Source: Williamsoniiplasma lucivorax ATCC 49196 (GTDB lineage: Bacteria > Bacillota_I > Bacilli_A > Mycoplasmatales > Mycoplasmataceae). Taken from it: a stretch of DNA of 64,000 nucleotides. Below are positions 42,381-54,163 of this stretch, one piece after another. Both the position numbers and the translations under genes were made by a program. The notes beneath the pieces are model-generated. The model was not told the origin of the DNA. It saw only the letters and a list, made by a program, of their open reading frames with translations, and did not search any database. How positions within the stretch are numbered: the first letter of the stretch is position 1; every line of letters starts with the position of its first letter. The stretch spans positions 62,001 to 126,000 of the forward strand of contig NZ_JADH01000001.1 in NCBI RefSeq assembly GCF_000518285.1, read 5' to 3'.

Positions 42381-45110
42381 TTATTTAGTTACAACATCAA
42401 AACAACGTTGACAAATTTCAGCATCTTTTAATGTTTCAAAAATCGCTCAACATCTTTGACACTTCTCACCTTTTCTTGCTTGAATTTTAATTCAAGCATG
42501 TTTGTGTTCGACAAAATCATTGGTTTTGGGAGTTAACACTATTTTTGAAACAATTAAAACTTGGGCTAATTCTTCGATGCTAATAAAATTTAAGATGGTT
42601 TTTAAATCATCTTTTAACTCTAATTCAACTAGTGCTTCAAAGCTTTTTGAAACTACTTGGTTGTTTTTAGCTTCTTCTAAAGCTTTATTAATATCAGTTT
42701 TTAAATCTAAAATTTTAGTTCACATCTCAATAAAATCATCGGTTTGGCTTTGGTCTAATTTTTTATTATCTAATAAATGAACAGATGCTGCAGTTTTTAT
42801 TCAAGGTAATGCTTGATAAACTTCTTCAATCGTATGAACTAAAATTGGTCTTAATATATCAATTAAAACTCATAGTTGTTCAAATAAAACAGTTTGTACT
42901 TGTCTTCTTCGAAGACTATTTTTACCTTCAACATATAAAATATCTTTAATAAAATCTAAATAAAATGAAGATAAATCACGAGTCACATAATTAATGGTTA
43001 AATTATAAACTGAGTTAAATTGGTAATGATCATAAGCTTGTGCTGCTTGATTTTTAAAGATTGTGGCATTATGCAGAGCAAATTTATCAACACTACTTAA
43101 TTCTTTTTGATAATCTGTTGCTGGATTAAAATCTGCTAAATTAGCTAAGATAAAACGCATGGTGTTACGAATTTTTCGGTAAGTTTCACTAACTTGCTTG
43201 ATGATTTCTGGACCAATTTTTTGGTCGTCAGTATAATCAGTTGATGCAACTCATAAACGGAGAATATCAGCTCCTAAATCATTTGAAAATTCAATAGGAT
43301 CAATCCCATTACCAAGTGATTTAGACATTTTTCCACCTTTTTCATCAGTGGTCATTCCATGAGAAATTAAAGTTTTGTATGGTGCTTTATCATCATAAAC
43401 AACCGAATTAATCATCGATGCATTAAATCAACCACGATATTGATCATTTCCTTCTAAATAAATATCGTATGGACGTTTGAATTCAGGGAATCTTTCTTCT
43501 AAAGCAATCGCACTACTTCCAGAGTCAAACCAAACATCTAAAATATCCTTTTCCTTTTTTAAACCTTTGTTTTGATAAGCATCAGGTAAGAAAGTGTCGG
43601 CTGGTTCTGAAAATCAAGCATTAATGCCTAATTTTTCAATGGTTGCGATTGTGTGATTTAAAATTTCAACATTTAAAACTAACTCATCTTTTTGATCATA
43701 AAACCCTAAAATTGGTACCCCTCATAATCTTTGACGAGAAATTGTTCAATCAGTACGATCATCTAAGACTTGGTAAAGTCTTTCTTTGGCTCATTTAGGT
43801 CTAGTTTGAATTTCATCAACGTGTTTTAAAATTTGTTTTTTAGCTTTGTTTAAACCAACAAATCATTGTAAAGTGGCGCGATAAATAACTGGTTTTTTAG
43901 TTCTTCAATCATGTGGATATGAATGCGTGACAAATTTTAATTTTAATAACTTGTTGTTAGCTTGTAATTTCATTCCCACAATTTTGTTGGCATCTTCATA
44001 AAATTGACCTTCTAAAGTCGCATCAGCAACTTCTGGGGTAAATTTACCTTGGTTATCAATTGGGGCAAATGGTTCTAAGCCATGAGCTTTAGCAATCATA
44101 TAATCATCTTCACCAAATCCACCAGCAACATGGACAATTCCAGATCCAGCTTCATCAGTTACATGATGTCCAGCAACAATTTTTGAAAACTGATTTTCAT
44201 ATCAAGGGTGTTCATATTGCAAATTAATTAAGTCATGACCTTGCAAATGGCTAACAACTTGGACATTAGTTCAACCAATTTGTTCAGCAACTTGCTGAAC
44301 AAGACTTGTTGCAACAATAAAATGACGAGTGTCATTTGCTGGTTTCACAATTGCATAATTCATCTGTTCACCAACAGCAATTAATTGGTTTGCAGGAATT
44401 GTTCATGGAGTGGTTGTTCAAATAATTAAATGTGTATCTTGAGGTAATTGTGCATTTTCAACGATTTTTGTGGCCACAAAAATCGTTGGTGATTTAATAT
44501 CACGATATTCAATTTCTGATTCAGCTAAGGCTGATTCAGATGATGGTGATCAATAAATTGGTTTTAGCGCTTTGTAAATTAAACCATCATTAAACATTTT
44601 GGCAAAAAGTTTTAATTCTGAAACTTCATAATCTGGACGCAATGTTAAATAATTAGTCGCATAATCGGTAAACATTCCTAAACGTGTAAATTGATTGATT
44701 TGGTTTTGGATTTGTTCTAAAGCGTATTGATGACAAAGTTCTCTAAAACTAGCCGCATCCATGCTTTTACGATCAACCCCAGTCTTAGTGACAGCTGTTT
44801 CAATTGGTAAACCATGAGTATCTCAACCCATAATAAAAGGAGCATGATATCCACTAGCATTTTTTCAACGCACAATAAAATCTTTCAATGATTTATTCAA
44901 AGCATGACCAATATGTAAATCACCATTGGCATATGGCGGACCATCATGAAGCATAAATAAAGGCTTGTCTTGATTACTCTTAATTTTTTGCTGATAAATT
45001 TGGTGTTCAGCTCAAAATTTTTGAATTGTTGGTTCTTTATCTTTCAGACCAGCTCGCATATCAAAACTAGTTGAACCAAGGATTAAGGTGTCTTTATATT
45101 TATTATTCAT
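42381..45110 (-). CDS. ileS: Isoleucyl-tRNA synthetase
   Basis: 909-residue class I synthetase. HIGH motif in [15 protein letters not shown], editing domain with TTTPWTIPANQ, the KMSKS loop in [11 protein letters not shown], and a C-terminal zinc site CQRCW...CQRCF. Start at ATG 45110 after AGAGGACACC. Internal TGA codons all encode Trp. It is the first gene of the ileS-lspA-rluD-rhomboid-like-deaminase run; no T-box leader is seen in the 80-bp upstream gap. Confidence 0.97.
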
Positions 45111-45137
45111 AGGTGTCCTCTCATTAACATTTAAAAT

Positions 45138-45143
45138 ATTATA
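45138..45143 (-). promoter_or_regulatory. -10 element of ileS
   Basis: Minus-strand TATAAT (within TGTTATAATATT) 28 bp before the ileS ATG; a weak TTTTAT lies about 15 bp further upstream. Confidence 0.5.
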
Positions 45144-45190
45144 ACATATGGGTTTTTTATAAAATTAACAACAAGAAAAACATCTGGTTG

Positions 45191-46255
45191 CTATTTAGTG
45201 GTTTTGCTTTTAAACAATTTTTTAGTTAACTTAAATTTATGCATATTTCCATTATAATGTTGAGTTAATGCTGGGAAAATTGTTTTAATTTCATCGGTAT
45301 GTTCTCGATGAATAGCTTTTAGTTCAGCGACTGTTGTGGCTGTTTTAATTTGGTGAATATATTTTGATGAAGATTCTGTCATCACAAATAATCCATATTG
45401 ATTTTTACGATGGAATTGGAGTTCTTTCATAATTTTGATGACTGACATTGATAAATACATCACAAGCACAATCACAGCCCCTAAATAAGCTAGTCACAAC
45501 TTACCATCAAAGCCAAAATCAACAGAAATGGTTCGTTCATGAGTCACAACCATATCTTTAATAATTAATATGGAACCACTACTTGCATCATTAGCAAAGC
45601 CAGCTTGGGCAAGGTTGATGGCATAGCGATGTGGCCATAAATAGAGAATATAACCAAATCAATGATAATCAGGATTTAAAATAACATCGATCGGAAATCC
45701 TAAACCTAAAAAGTATGTTGATGTGGCATAAATTAGAATGACAATCATTTGCGAAAGAATCGAATTTTTAATAAATGTAAAAATAAATAATCCCACTGCA
45801 AAAGATGTCATTCAAACAAAAAGCAATGCTGTTAAAACCACACCCCAATTAGCTCGACTAACCAATTCTCGTTGAGCCGAGAAGAAAGTGATTCCGACTA
45901 AAAACATAATGATCGAAACACCTAAAGTCGTAATTAAATTAAAGAAAATGGAAGCTAAGGCTCGAATATAATTCGGAATCGAAGTTTGATTTAAACGATT
46001 AACCATCCCAGCATCACGATACTCATTATAATGTCTCGTGTAAATAAACATGCCATTACGAATAATTCCAATTGAAATCCCGGAAACTAATAAAAATGGA
46101 TCAGCATCTTTAAAAACTAATCAGATGACCATTGTATACAAAGCAATCCCAAAACCAAGAATTAAATTCATTGGTCCTTCAAACCAATTTTTACATTCAA
46201 TCTTTAAAAGCAAACCTAAGATTCTGCAATTTTTTAAAAATGATTTATTCTCCAT
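45191..46255 (-). CDS. ABC-2-type permease subunit B
   Basis: A 354-residue membrane protein with about six hydrophobic segments, C-terminal to which lies an 80-residue basic cytosolic tail. The LGLGFPIDVILNPDYHWFGY and YLWPHRYAI stretch near residues 180-215 is matched in the upstream permease (LGLGIPWKV, YIAPQRYTI), so the two are paralogues and probably form a heterodimeric channel. It overlaps the upstream gene by 1 bp. Substrate unknown. Confidence 0.8.
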
Positions 46256-47325
46256 TACCGCACCACCTTTTTAGGTTTTTTATATCGCGCATTTTTAATT
46301 TTTAATTTTTCTTTTTCATTTTTAGCTTCTAAATTAATTTGATTAATCACTTGGTTTAACTCAGTTAAACTTTGGGTTTTTTTGATTTGATTGATATAAA
46401 GAATTCTTTTATTCACACCTTGATAACTTTTAATTCCGCGGGAATTAAAAATATTTTGTCGACGATACCCTCAATAAATGATTAAACAAATTAAAGCAAA
46501 TCAAGCAAAAATAGCCAGATAAACTAATCATAAATGGTGGCCAAATCCAAACCCAGCACTAGCTAAAAAAGAATCAGGATCAACACTGCCAGGAAAATCA
46601 TGACCATCCCCCATATGCCACTTACCATCCCCAACAACCGGCATGCCTAAATTAGGATAAGCTTTCCCGATTCAACCGCTTTGCATTAAAGTGATGGTAT
46701 ATCTTTGTGGGGCAATGTAAAGTAAATAATTTAATCAAGGCACATTGCCAACTACTTTTCATGGAATTCCTAAACCTAATAAATACATTGCTCCAAAATA
46801 ACAAACTAAACAAAAAACTTGTTTTCAATCACGACTTTTTATTCAAAATTGTAAAAGCATCCCTAGTAAAGAACACATAATAATATGCAAAAAAAGTCCC
46901 GAAAGAAAAACGGTTCAATCAACAAATTGAATTAAGCGTCGTTGTTCTGGAAACATCATTCCCATAATAAAAATTAAAGTGATAATAACAAAGTTGATTG
47001 CTCAATTAAAAGCTAAAATAGAAAAGAAAGCAATACCTTTAGATAATGGTGTTTGTTTCAGCTTAGTTAACGTCCCTTTAAATCGCCAATCACCAAGAAC
47101 ATTAGATAAATTGTATTGAGCATTCCTAATTGTGGTAATCCCAATTCCTGAAGCTAAAATAAATGGGTCGGCTGTGAACAACCCATTTTTTGGTTTAAAC
47201 ATTAATCAACAAAAAACCATAATTGTTGTTAAAACAAAACCTAAAGTAATTGATGCATAATCATTTTTGTAATTATTTCATTGGATTTTTCAAAAGATCG
47301 CAATTAAGGAAAAGTTATTTTTCAT
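46255..47325 (-). CDS. ABC-2-type permease subunit A
   Basis: A 356-residue paralogue of the downstream permease, with the same topology: MNAQ-like cytosolic start, RNAQYNLSNVLGDWRFKGTL loop, LLGLGIPWKVVGNVPWLNYL before an extracellular loop rich in Gly/Asp (GDGKWHMGDGHDFPG), final membrane helix and a Lys-rich tail (YINQIKKTQSLTELNQ). TAATG overlaps with both neighbours show a tightly coupled ATPase-permease-permease operon. Confidence 0.8.
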
Positions 47326-48815
47326 TAGTCATCACCTTCATCATCATCTTTAGGTAATGGTTTAGTTTTAATGGTGTTCAGAGTCACTGTTGATTGTAAA
47401 TCTTCAGCGGTTGGATTTTTAAGAATTTTAATTTCTTCATCGTTGTTTAAAATGATCGTTTCTTCATCGACACTTTGTTGTAAAGCACTTAAAACATCTT
47501 TATGTTCCACATGATTTAGGGTTTCTAAACGTTGACCAACAATTTTATTTTTCTTGATTAATTTACGTTCTAGTTTAATAATTTTGATTTCTTCTTTGAT
47601 GTACTTTTTTTTCAAAATTCGCAATTGTTTTTTTTCCAATGATGATACTTCTTCTTCAGTTTCTTCAATGCTGAATAACTCATCATTTTCAAAAATCAAT
47701 AAAACTTTCTTTTCAATAAAAGTTGCCATTTTTTCTAATTCTAAAACAATGTTTTTATACTTTTTCTCTTTGGGATTATTTTTAATATGTTTTTTAACTG
47801 TATAAATTGTTTGGGTTAATTCTTTTAAAGCTTGTTTTAATTCTTTGATTGCTTGATTAATATTTTTTTGAATTAAAATTTCACTAAATGTTTTAGCTAG
47901 TTGCTCTTCAGTTAATTGAAGTTGATAAAAAGTGTTTTTAATTTGAATATTAATTTTGTCACCTTCATGATCAGGGAAATTATTTTTATAAACAGCTTCT
48001 AATTCTTTAAAAGCTGTGCGGAATTTTTTTAATAAAATTTGAAAGCTACGGTTAGTAGCCACACGGCGTTTATTTTCTTTAGCTTCTTCAGCTAATTTAC
48101 GAATATATTCAAAAGTTGAACCATGTTCTTTGACGATTCCACGTAATGAGGAATCGTCTTGCATTTCACCTTTATTTAAAGTGATAATGCGATTACATAA
48201 TGCATTCAAAATAAAGTCTTCAGGTTGGATGATAATAATGGTTCCGCCTTGATTTTTATATTCTTTTAATAAATTAAGAATTTTCATTTTATGTTCGAAA
48301 TCAACAGATGAAGAAAACTCATCAATCACAATTAATTCAGGTTTATATAAAAATGCTAAAAATAAAGCAAACATTTGTAAACTTAAAATGTTTAACTTCG
48401 ATAATTTTTTGTCCATAATTTGTTCAAAACCAAAAGTATCAATTAATTTGGCGATTCAAGCTTTGTCCTGAACATCATAAATGGCCTTGTATAAATCAAT
48501 CACATCCTTAACTTTGAAACCAATTGGTCATGATTGTTCTCTTGATTGATAACCAATCGCTTTAAAAATATTTGGTTCTTTAAAAAAGTAATCAATAATG
48601 CCACTTGTTTGTTGAATCACATTCCCAATCAATTTTCCTAAAACTGTTTTCCCAGCACCATTATTTCCAACCAAAGCAATCGCTTCACCACGATTAACTT
48701 TAAAATTGACTTTTTTAATCGACCAAACTCCATGTAAAAAACTTTTAGAAAGGTTATGTACCACAACTAAAGTATTATCATCTGCATGATTATTTTGATC
48801 AATTGTTTTTTCCAT
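47325..48815 (-). CDS. ABC transporter ATPase with long coiled-coil tail
   Basis: A 496-residue protein. Residues about 15-240 are the nucleotide-binding domain: Walker A GNNGAGKTVLGKL, Walker B PELIVIDEFSSS. The signature region reads LSKLNILSLQMF instead of LSGGQ-like, and the switch region reads IIIIQPEDF, lacking the usual His. Residues 245-496 are a Lys/Glu-rich coiled coil with no family match, ending in acidic DDDEGDD. First gene of the exporter operon, 2 bp after the hydrolase-side boundary. Powers the two permeases. Confidence 0.85.
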
Positions 48816-48817
48816 AT

Positions 48818-49786
48818 TTATTTTTTCTCGTGTTTTCTAACAAAAAGTAGGCTTTTCTCTTTATATTCTTTTGTGTGTTCAATCATAGCTTTTGTATGAT
48901 GGGTTCCATCAAAAATGATTAATTCATTAATCGTTGTTTCTTCCAAATTATTTTTTGTGTTTCACATCCTAAAACTATCTAAATAGTTGGTGATTCGATC
49001 ACCACGATTATGAATGTACAAAATTGGAAAATGTTTTTCTTTTGGTTTGATCATGGATAGGTAATCTAGATTAGTTAAATCGGCACCATATTCTTTTTCA
49101 TAAATCTTCATCATATTTTTTAAAGTTTCTTTACCAAAATTTTTTAAAATTTTTGGTGAATTCTCATAAACTATTTTTTCTAATTGTTTTGGAGCAGACA
49201 TATAAGCCGAATCAGAAATTCCCCATCTAATATTGGCTTTTTTGATTAATTCTGGTTCAGTTAAACTAAAATAATTTAAGGTAAAACCACCCATGCTAGT
49301 GCCGATTAGTCCCATTTCATCAACTTGATATGCACTGATCAACCATTCAATAGTTGCAATCATATCCCATTTTTCTTTAAATCCTCAAGTGACAGCATCA
49401 TTTTCACTAGCACCATGATTTCTAAAGTCAAAAGTAATAATATTATAACCCAATTCACGATAGTGTCAGACTAAATATAGCACTTCAAATCGCGAAGAAT
49501 TATAACCATGCATTGCGACAATTCATTTGTTGGAAGGTTTTTCATTTAAACAAACAGAAGCTGCAATTTTAATTCCATCTTTCGAGGCAAAAGTTACATT
49601 ATTTGTTAGCTTTCAATAATCAATATTTAATTTTTTATTGGAATTAAAATTCACAGGATTTAGATTAAACATTTTAATAATGTTTAATCTAATATCACGA
49701 CCATCTTCACGGCGATAAACTGTCGGAGAATAATGGGAATTCAACATATTGATCATAGTTCTTGCAAATGATGAATTTTCAGCCAT
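48818..49786 (-). CDS. Alpha/beta hydrolase
   Basis: A 322-residue serine hydrolase. HGYNSSR (oxyanion strand), FDFRNHGASEND, nucleophile elbow GTSMGG (Ser at about 166), acid RGDRI and C-terminal His in DGTHHTKAM form a standard fold. There is no signal peptide; the N terminus has one mildly hydrophobic stretch. It is immediately upstream of the ABC ATPase (2-bp gap), so the hydrolase may work with the exporter, for instance on a lipid or ester substrate; this is inference. Start follows GGGAGAAATAATT. Confidence 0.85.
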
Positions 49787-49850
49787 TAATTATTTCTCCC
49801 TTACTTTGTTTATTATATTCTTTTTTTTAATTTATTTTTTTATAAAAGCC

Positions 49851-49885
49851 AACAAAAAAACCAAAAATTGGTTTTTTTGTTTTAT
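49851..49885. terminator. Terminator after nrdJ
   Basis: A 14-bp perfect stem (AACAAAAAAACCAA/TTGGTTTTTTTGTT), AAA loop, T tracts on both strands. It isolates nrdJ from the hydrolase gene. Confidence 0.85.
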
Positions 49886-49919
49886 TTATAAATTATGTTT
49901 CTTTAATTGGTTAATTTAA

Positions 49920-52400
49920 TTAAAGACCACATTTTAATTGGACATTACAGTTGTTGCAAGTGACACATCCACCACTATCAATTAAAGTTCCTAATTGACA
50001 AACTGGACAAGTATCACCAATTTCTGTCCCAATTCTAATTGTGTCTTCATCTTTAAAATCTTCATTGTCAACAACAACTCCAGTTCCTGATTTAGTGAAT
50101 TCTTCACTAAATAAGTTTTCTTCTTTTTCTAAAGATAAGACTTGCGTATCACGACTTCCATCAACATAAACTGTTCCACCTTTAGCACCATGTTTATATA
50201 AATACATATAGATTTGTTCAACATCAGCAACACGATATCCTTTGGGAGCATTAACTGTTTTTGAAATTGATGAATCAACTCAACGTTGAATAATACATTG
50301 TACATCAGCATGTTCAACGGGACTTAAATTCATCGCTGTTGCAAAAATATCTGGTAAGTTTTTATTTTTGTATTCTGGATGCACGTCTAATCATTTATCA
50401 ACCAAAGGGACTTTTACTTCCATAAATTTACCTAATCTTCCACTTCTGAAATATGAGAAGGCAAAGTATGGTTCTAATCCAGTTGAACCCCCAACCATTG
50501 TTCCAGTTGATCCGGTTGGTGCAACTGTAATTAAGTGCGAGTTTCTAATTCCGTATTGCACAATATCTGCAGCAATATCTTTTGGTAAGGTTTTGATAAA
50601 TCCTGATTGAACAAATTTTTGGCGGTCGCCTAAGAATGGGAAACTCCCTTTTTCTTTAGCTAAAGCAATTGAAGCACGATAAGCAGTTGTGGTAATAATT
50701 TCAAAAACACGATCCACAATTGCATTTCCTTCTGGACTTCCATATCTGACACCAGCTCAAATTAGCATGTCATGTAAGCCCATCACACCCATTCCGACAC
50801 GTCTCTCACCAAGTGCTTGTTTTTGATTTTCTTCTAAGAAGTATGGCGTAGCATCAATAATATTATCTTGTAAGCGGACACAAGTTGTGACAGTTTGTTT
50901 CAATTTATCTTCTAAGATTTCACCCGTTTTTTTATCAACAAAGTTAGCTAAATTAATTGCCCCTAAATTACATACTGAATATGGTGCTAGTGGTTGTTCA
51001 CCACAAGGATTAGTGGCGACAACTCTTTGCTCATAACCACGAGCATTAGTCATTTCGTTAGCTTTGTCAATGAAGAAAATTCCTGGTTCTGCTGAATAAG
51101 TTGAACAGAAGTTAATTAACTCTCATAATTCTTTAGCTGGAATTGTTCTAAATGTTTTGGTTGGTAAACCCATTGCTTCTCATTCAAAAACATTCCCAAT
51201 TTTTTCTCATTCTGTTTCATAAACTTTTTTTTGATCAGCATCAAATGCTAAGTTATCTGGGAATTTCAATTCTCATTCTTGACCTTTTTCAATAGCTTCC
51301 ATGAATTTGTTAGAAATAGCGACTGAAATGTTTGCTCCAGTTAAAAATTCTGGATGAACAACTTCATATTCTCCACCACTTAACAATTTTTCTTTGACTT
51401 CATTGACAAATGCTTGGTCAAATGAATAACTATGTTGTAAAACATTTTCATAAATTTTTCTTTGTGTTTCATCAAAACTTTTGAATTTTAATTTTTTATT
51501 AACTTCATTTTGAATATGTTCAGATTTAAAATGTTTTTTGACAAAAAGTAATGAACGCACATTTTGCATTTTAGAAATAATGAATTCAATAATGTCTGGG
51601 TGTCAATCAGCAAGCATAATCATTTGTGCTCCACGTCTTGATCCACCTTGTTCAATTAAGTGTGTTAATTGAGACAAGTCATTTAATCAAGAAACAGCTC
51701 CTGATGAAGAACCTCCCACTGATAAAGCAGCAGCTCCTTTTGGTCTTAAAGTTGAACCATTAGTTCCAACTCCTCCCCCACGACTCATAATTTCTGCCAC
51801 TTTTTCACGGTGGTGAGCAATTCCTTCACGACTATCGTGAATATATGGCATTACATAACAGTTGAAAAATGTCACTTGTTTATTTGAACCAGCTCCATAT
51901 AAAACTCTTCCAGCTGGAATAAAGTTCAATGTTTCTAATTCGTAGGCAAATGCTTTTTGAATCGCCTCAGTTTCTTCTTGTCCAAGATATTTTGCCACAC
52001 GACGAGCAATTTGTTCAAAATACAATTCTAAAGGTTTCATTAAAGACCCTTTGTCTTTAATGATTAAATTATTAATTTTTGGATCCACTTTAAATTCATT
52101 AGAAATAAAACCAACATATTGATCTTCAATCTTAATTAAGTATTTACCATCTTCTTTTTTTTCAATCACTTGACCAATTCCACGAGTTGGAAAATTGGGA
52201 TCATTTTTAATAATAGTAATCACTAAATCTCCGACTTTTAAAGTTTTTAAAGTGTCATCTTTTTGTGAATAGCGGTCTAACATGACCATTCTTGAAACAC
52301 CTTCAAAGTGTAGTTTAAATCCTTCTTCAATCGGAAAAATGTTTTTAAAATTCTTTTTAATGTCTGCATTTAATTCTGTAATTTGATTTACATTATACAT
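49920..52400 (-). CDS. nrdJ: B12-dependent (class II) ribonucleotide reductase
   Basis: An 826-residue adenosylcobalamin-dependent reductase, one polypeptide needing no radical subunit. Class II hallmarks: FFNCYVMPYIHDSREG, IMSRGGGVGTNGSTLRPKG, the thiyl-radical cysteine in NPCGEQPLAPYSVCNLG, LITVAPTGSTGTM, and a C-terminal zinc-finger-like CPVCQLG...CVTCNNC. The N-terminal 90 residues (VGDLVITIIKND, GIGQVIEKKEDGKYLIKIED) form an extra small barrel. Start ATG 52400 has GGAGG 9 bp upstream. Unusual in a mollicute that also has nrdFIE. No B12 riboswitch precedes it. Confidence 0.94.
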
Positions 52401-52518
52401 TTTTGCTTTCCTCCATATTTGCATGTTAAAACACATTTTTTTTCATTTTTAATTAGTAAATACCGATAGAAAATAAAGCAAAAACATCGTTTGCTCAGTT
52501 TTTCATGAGTGTTTTTTC

Positions 52519-52562
52519 ATGTATATACATTGTAATACATCTTTTGTGGAAATGTGGGAAAA
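52519..52562 (-). promoter_or_regulatory. nrdJ promoter region with palindrome and shared operator
   Basis: Contains the perfect palindrome ATGTATATACAT (52519-52530), a minus-strand TACAAT -10 candidate (52529-52534), and the 17-mer GTGGAAATGTGGGAAAA (52546-52562) that is identical to one at 9601 before nrdFIE. Here the 17-mer would cover the -35 region. The 110-bp leader also has a weak AGCAAA/TTTGCTT hairpin followed by TTATTTT. Confidence 0.5.
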
Positions 52563-52586
52563 AAATTGAAGAATTTTTTACACAAT

Positions 52587-52617
52587 AAAAAACCATCGAT
52601 ATTTAGATGGTTTTTTA
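52587..52617 (-). terminator. Terminator after sepF
   Basis: AAAAAACCATC/GATGGTTTTTT stem directly after the sepF stop. Confidence 0.85.
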
Positions 52618-52619
52618 AA

Positions 52620-53000
52620 TTATTTTCTTGTAATGAATTTGTAGATTTTATTTTCAACTTTGCTATATTCGCCATCTAATCCGTACATTACACCAGTGAT
52701 AAAATCAATGGTGCGCACTTTATCAGTTGGTGATAAGCGTGAAAGATCCACTAAAACAATTTTATATTCAATTAATTCATCAACAATCGGTCTGATTGTT
52801 GAAAAAGATGTGGGAGTAAAGATGGGAGTTTTACGTTTAACATCTTTTTGAATTGTTGAAGCTGCTTGTTGTTCTTGAGTTTGCACACCTTCACGAAAAG
52901 TTGCAAAATCTTCATTGTCATGAATTGAATTTGATGAAAATTGGTTATGAACAATTGGTTGTTCTGTTTTATGTTTAAAAAGATTAAGAAATTTTTTCAT
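52620..53000 (-). CDS. sepF: Cell division protein SepF
   Basis: 126 residues. The N terminus (MKKFLNLFK) is the membrane amphipathic helix typical of SepF, a linker follows, then the SepF domain: SFSTIRPIVDELIEYKIVLV, LSRLSPTDKVRTIDFITGVM, YGLDGEY. SepF anchors FtsZ filaments to the membrane. The start at 53000 is 6 bp after AAGG; a GTG two codons upstream is less likely. Follows ftsZ by 7 bp. Confidence 0.88.
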   Translation of the reverse strand: MKKFLNLFKHKTEQPIVHNQFSSNSIHDNEDFATFREGVQTQEQQAASTIQKDVKRKTPIFTPTSFSTIRPIVDELIEYKIVLVDLSRLSPTDKVRTIDFITGVMYGLDGEYSKVENKIYKFITRK

Positions 53001-53007
53001 ATACACC

Positions 53008-54159
53008 TTACTTCAAGAATGTTGGGAAGTCATCATCCTCTTCATCCACTTCATTATTTAATTGTTGTTTTAATTTGATTGTGCGGTCAACCATTTGTTT
53101 ATTTTCAAAAACTTTTTCTTTTTGTTTCAATGATTCAATATCAAAATTATTTGTATTAATCACTTGTCTTCTTTGTGATTCCAAAATAGTGTTTTGTTGT
53201 TGCTGTTGCACGTCGGCTTGGTCAAAACCAGTTGCAATCACAGTCACAATTAATTCATCATTTAATTGACTATTAATTGCAATTCCAAACACAATATTCA
53301 CATCTTCACTACCAGCTGCTTGTTGAATAATATCAACAGCATCATAAGCATCATTTAAGGAAACAGTTTTACCACCAGTAATATTAACAATCACATCTTT
53401 TGATCCAAAAATTGAAGCTTCTAATAATGAAGAAGAGATGGCTTTATTTGCTGCTTGTACAGCTTTATCTGGTCCTTCAGCAATTCCAATTCCGAATAAA
53501 GCATTGCCTTTTTTAGACATCACAGTTCTGACATCAGCAAAGTCTAAGTTAATCACGGCAGGCACAGCAATTAAATCAGTAATTGTTTGTACACCTTGTT
53601 TTAAAATTGAATCTGCTTCTTTAAATGAATCTTCAATTGGTAATCCACCAATGTATTCTAATAATTTATCATTGGAAATCACGATCACTGAATCAACATG
53701 TTTTTTTAACTCCGTTAGTCCTTCAATCGCAAATTTATTACGATTTTTTCCTTCAAAGCGGAATGGTTTTGTAACAATTGCCACAACCAAGGCACCAGAT
53801 TCTTGCGCAACTTTGGCAATGATTGGCGCAGCACCAGTTCCAGTACCCCCACCCATTCCAGCAGCGACAAACACTAAATCTGCACCTTCTAATGATTCTT
53901 TAATTTGATCAATTGATTCTAAAGCAGCTTGTTTCCCGATTTCAGGATTTGCCCCTGCTCCTAGTCCTTTAGAAATTTTTTCTCCTAAAATTAATTTTGT
54001 GGGCGCTTTTGAAACTGATAATACTTGCGCATCAGTATTGGCAACAATGAAATCCACACCTTGCACACCTTCGTTGATCATTCTATTGACAGCGTTGTTT
54101 CCACCACCACCGACTCCAATCACTTTAATTTTCGCGATTTGGTCAAATTTTTGTTCCAT
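53008..54159 (-). CDS. ftsZ: Cell division GTPase FtsZ
   Basis: 383 residues. Tubulin-like GTPase with [14 protein letters not shown], the signature [13 protein letters not shown] near residue 105, the catalytic T7 loop region [11 protein letters not shown], and the conserved C-terminal peptide DDDFPTFLK that binds FtsA/SepF. ATAGGATAAAAAT precedes the ATG, which overlaps closely with the end of the upstream FtsA-like gene (4-bp gap). Confidence 0.98.
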   Translation of the reverse strand: MEQKFDQIAKIKVIGVGGGGNNAVNRMINEGVQGVDFIVANTDAQVLSVSKAPTKLILGEKISKGLGAGANPEIGKQAALESIDQIKESLEGADLVFVAAGMGGGTGTGAAPIIAKVAQESGALVVAIVTKPFRFEGKNRNKFAIEGLTELKKHVDSVIVISNDKLLEYIGGLPIEDSFKEADSILKQGVQTITDLIAVPAVINLDFADVRTVMSKKGNALFGIGIAEGPDKAVQAANKAISSSLLEASIFGSKDVIVNITGGKTVSLNDAYDAVDIIQQAAGSEDVNIVFGIAINSQLNDELIVTVIATGFDQADVQQQQQNTILESQRRQVINTNNFDIESLKQKEKVFENKQMVDRTIKLKQQLNNEVDEEDDDFPTFLK

Positions 54160-54163
54160 ATTT

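Noticed and set aside
45111-45190. T-box leader for ileS, and likewise for pheST
   Set aside because: Gaps are too short and the T-box AGGGTGGNACCGCG sequence is absent.
52440-52600. Cobalamin riboswitch or NrdR box upstream of nrdJ
   Set aside because: No B12 box is present, and the palindrome ATGTATATACAT does not match the tandem NrdR box pattern well.
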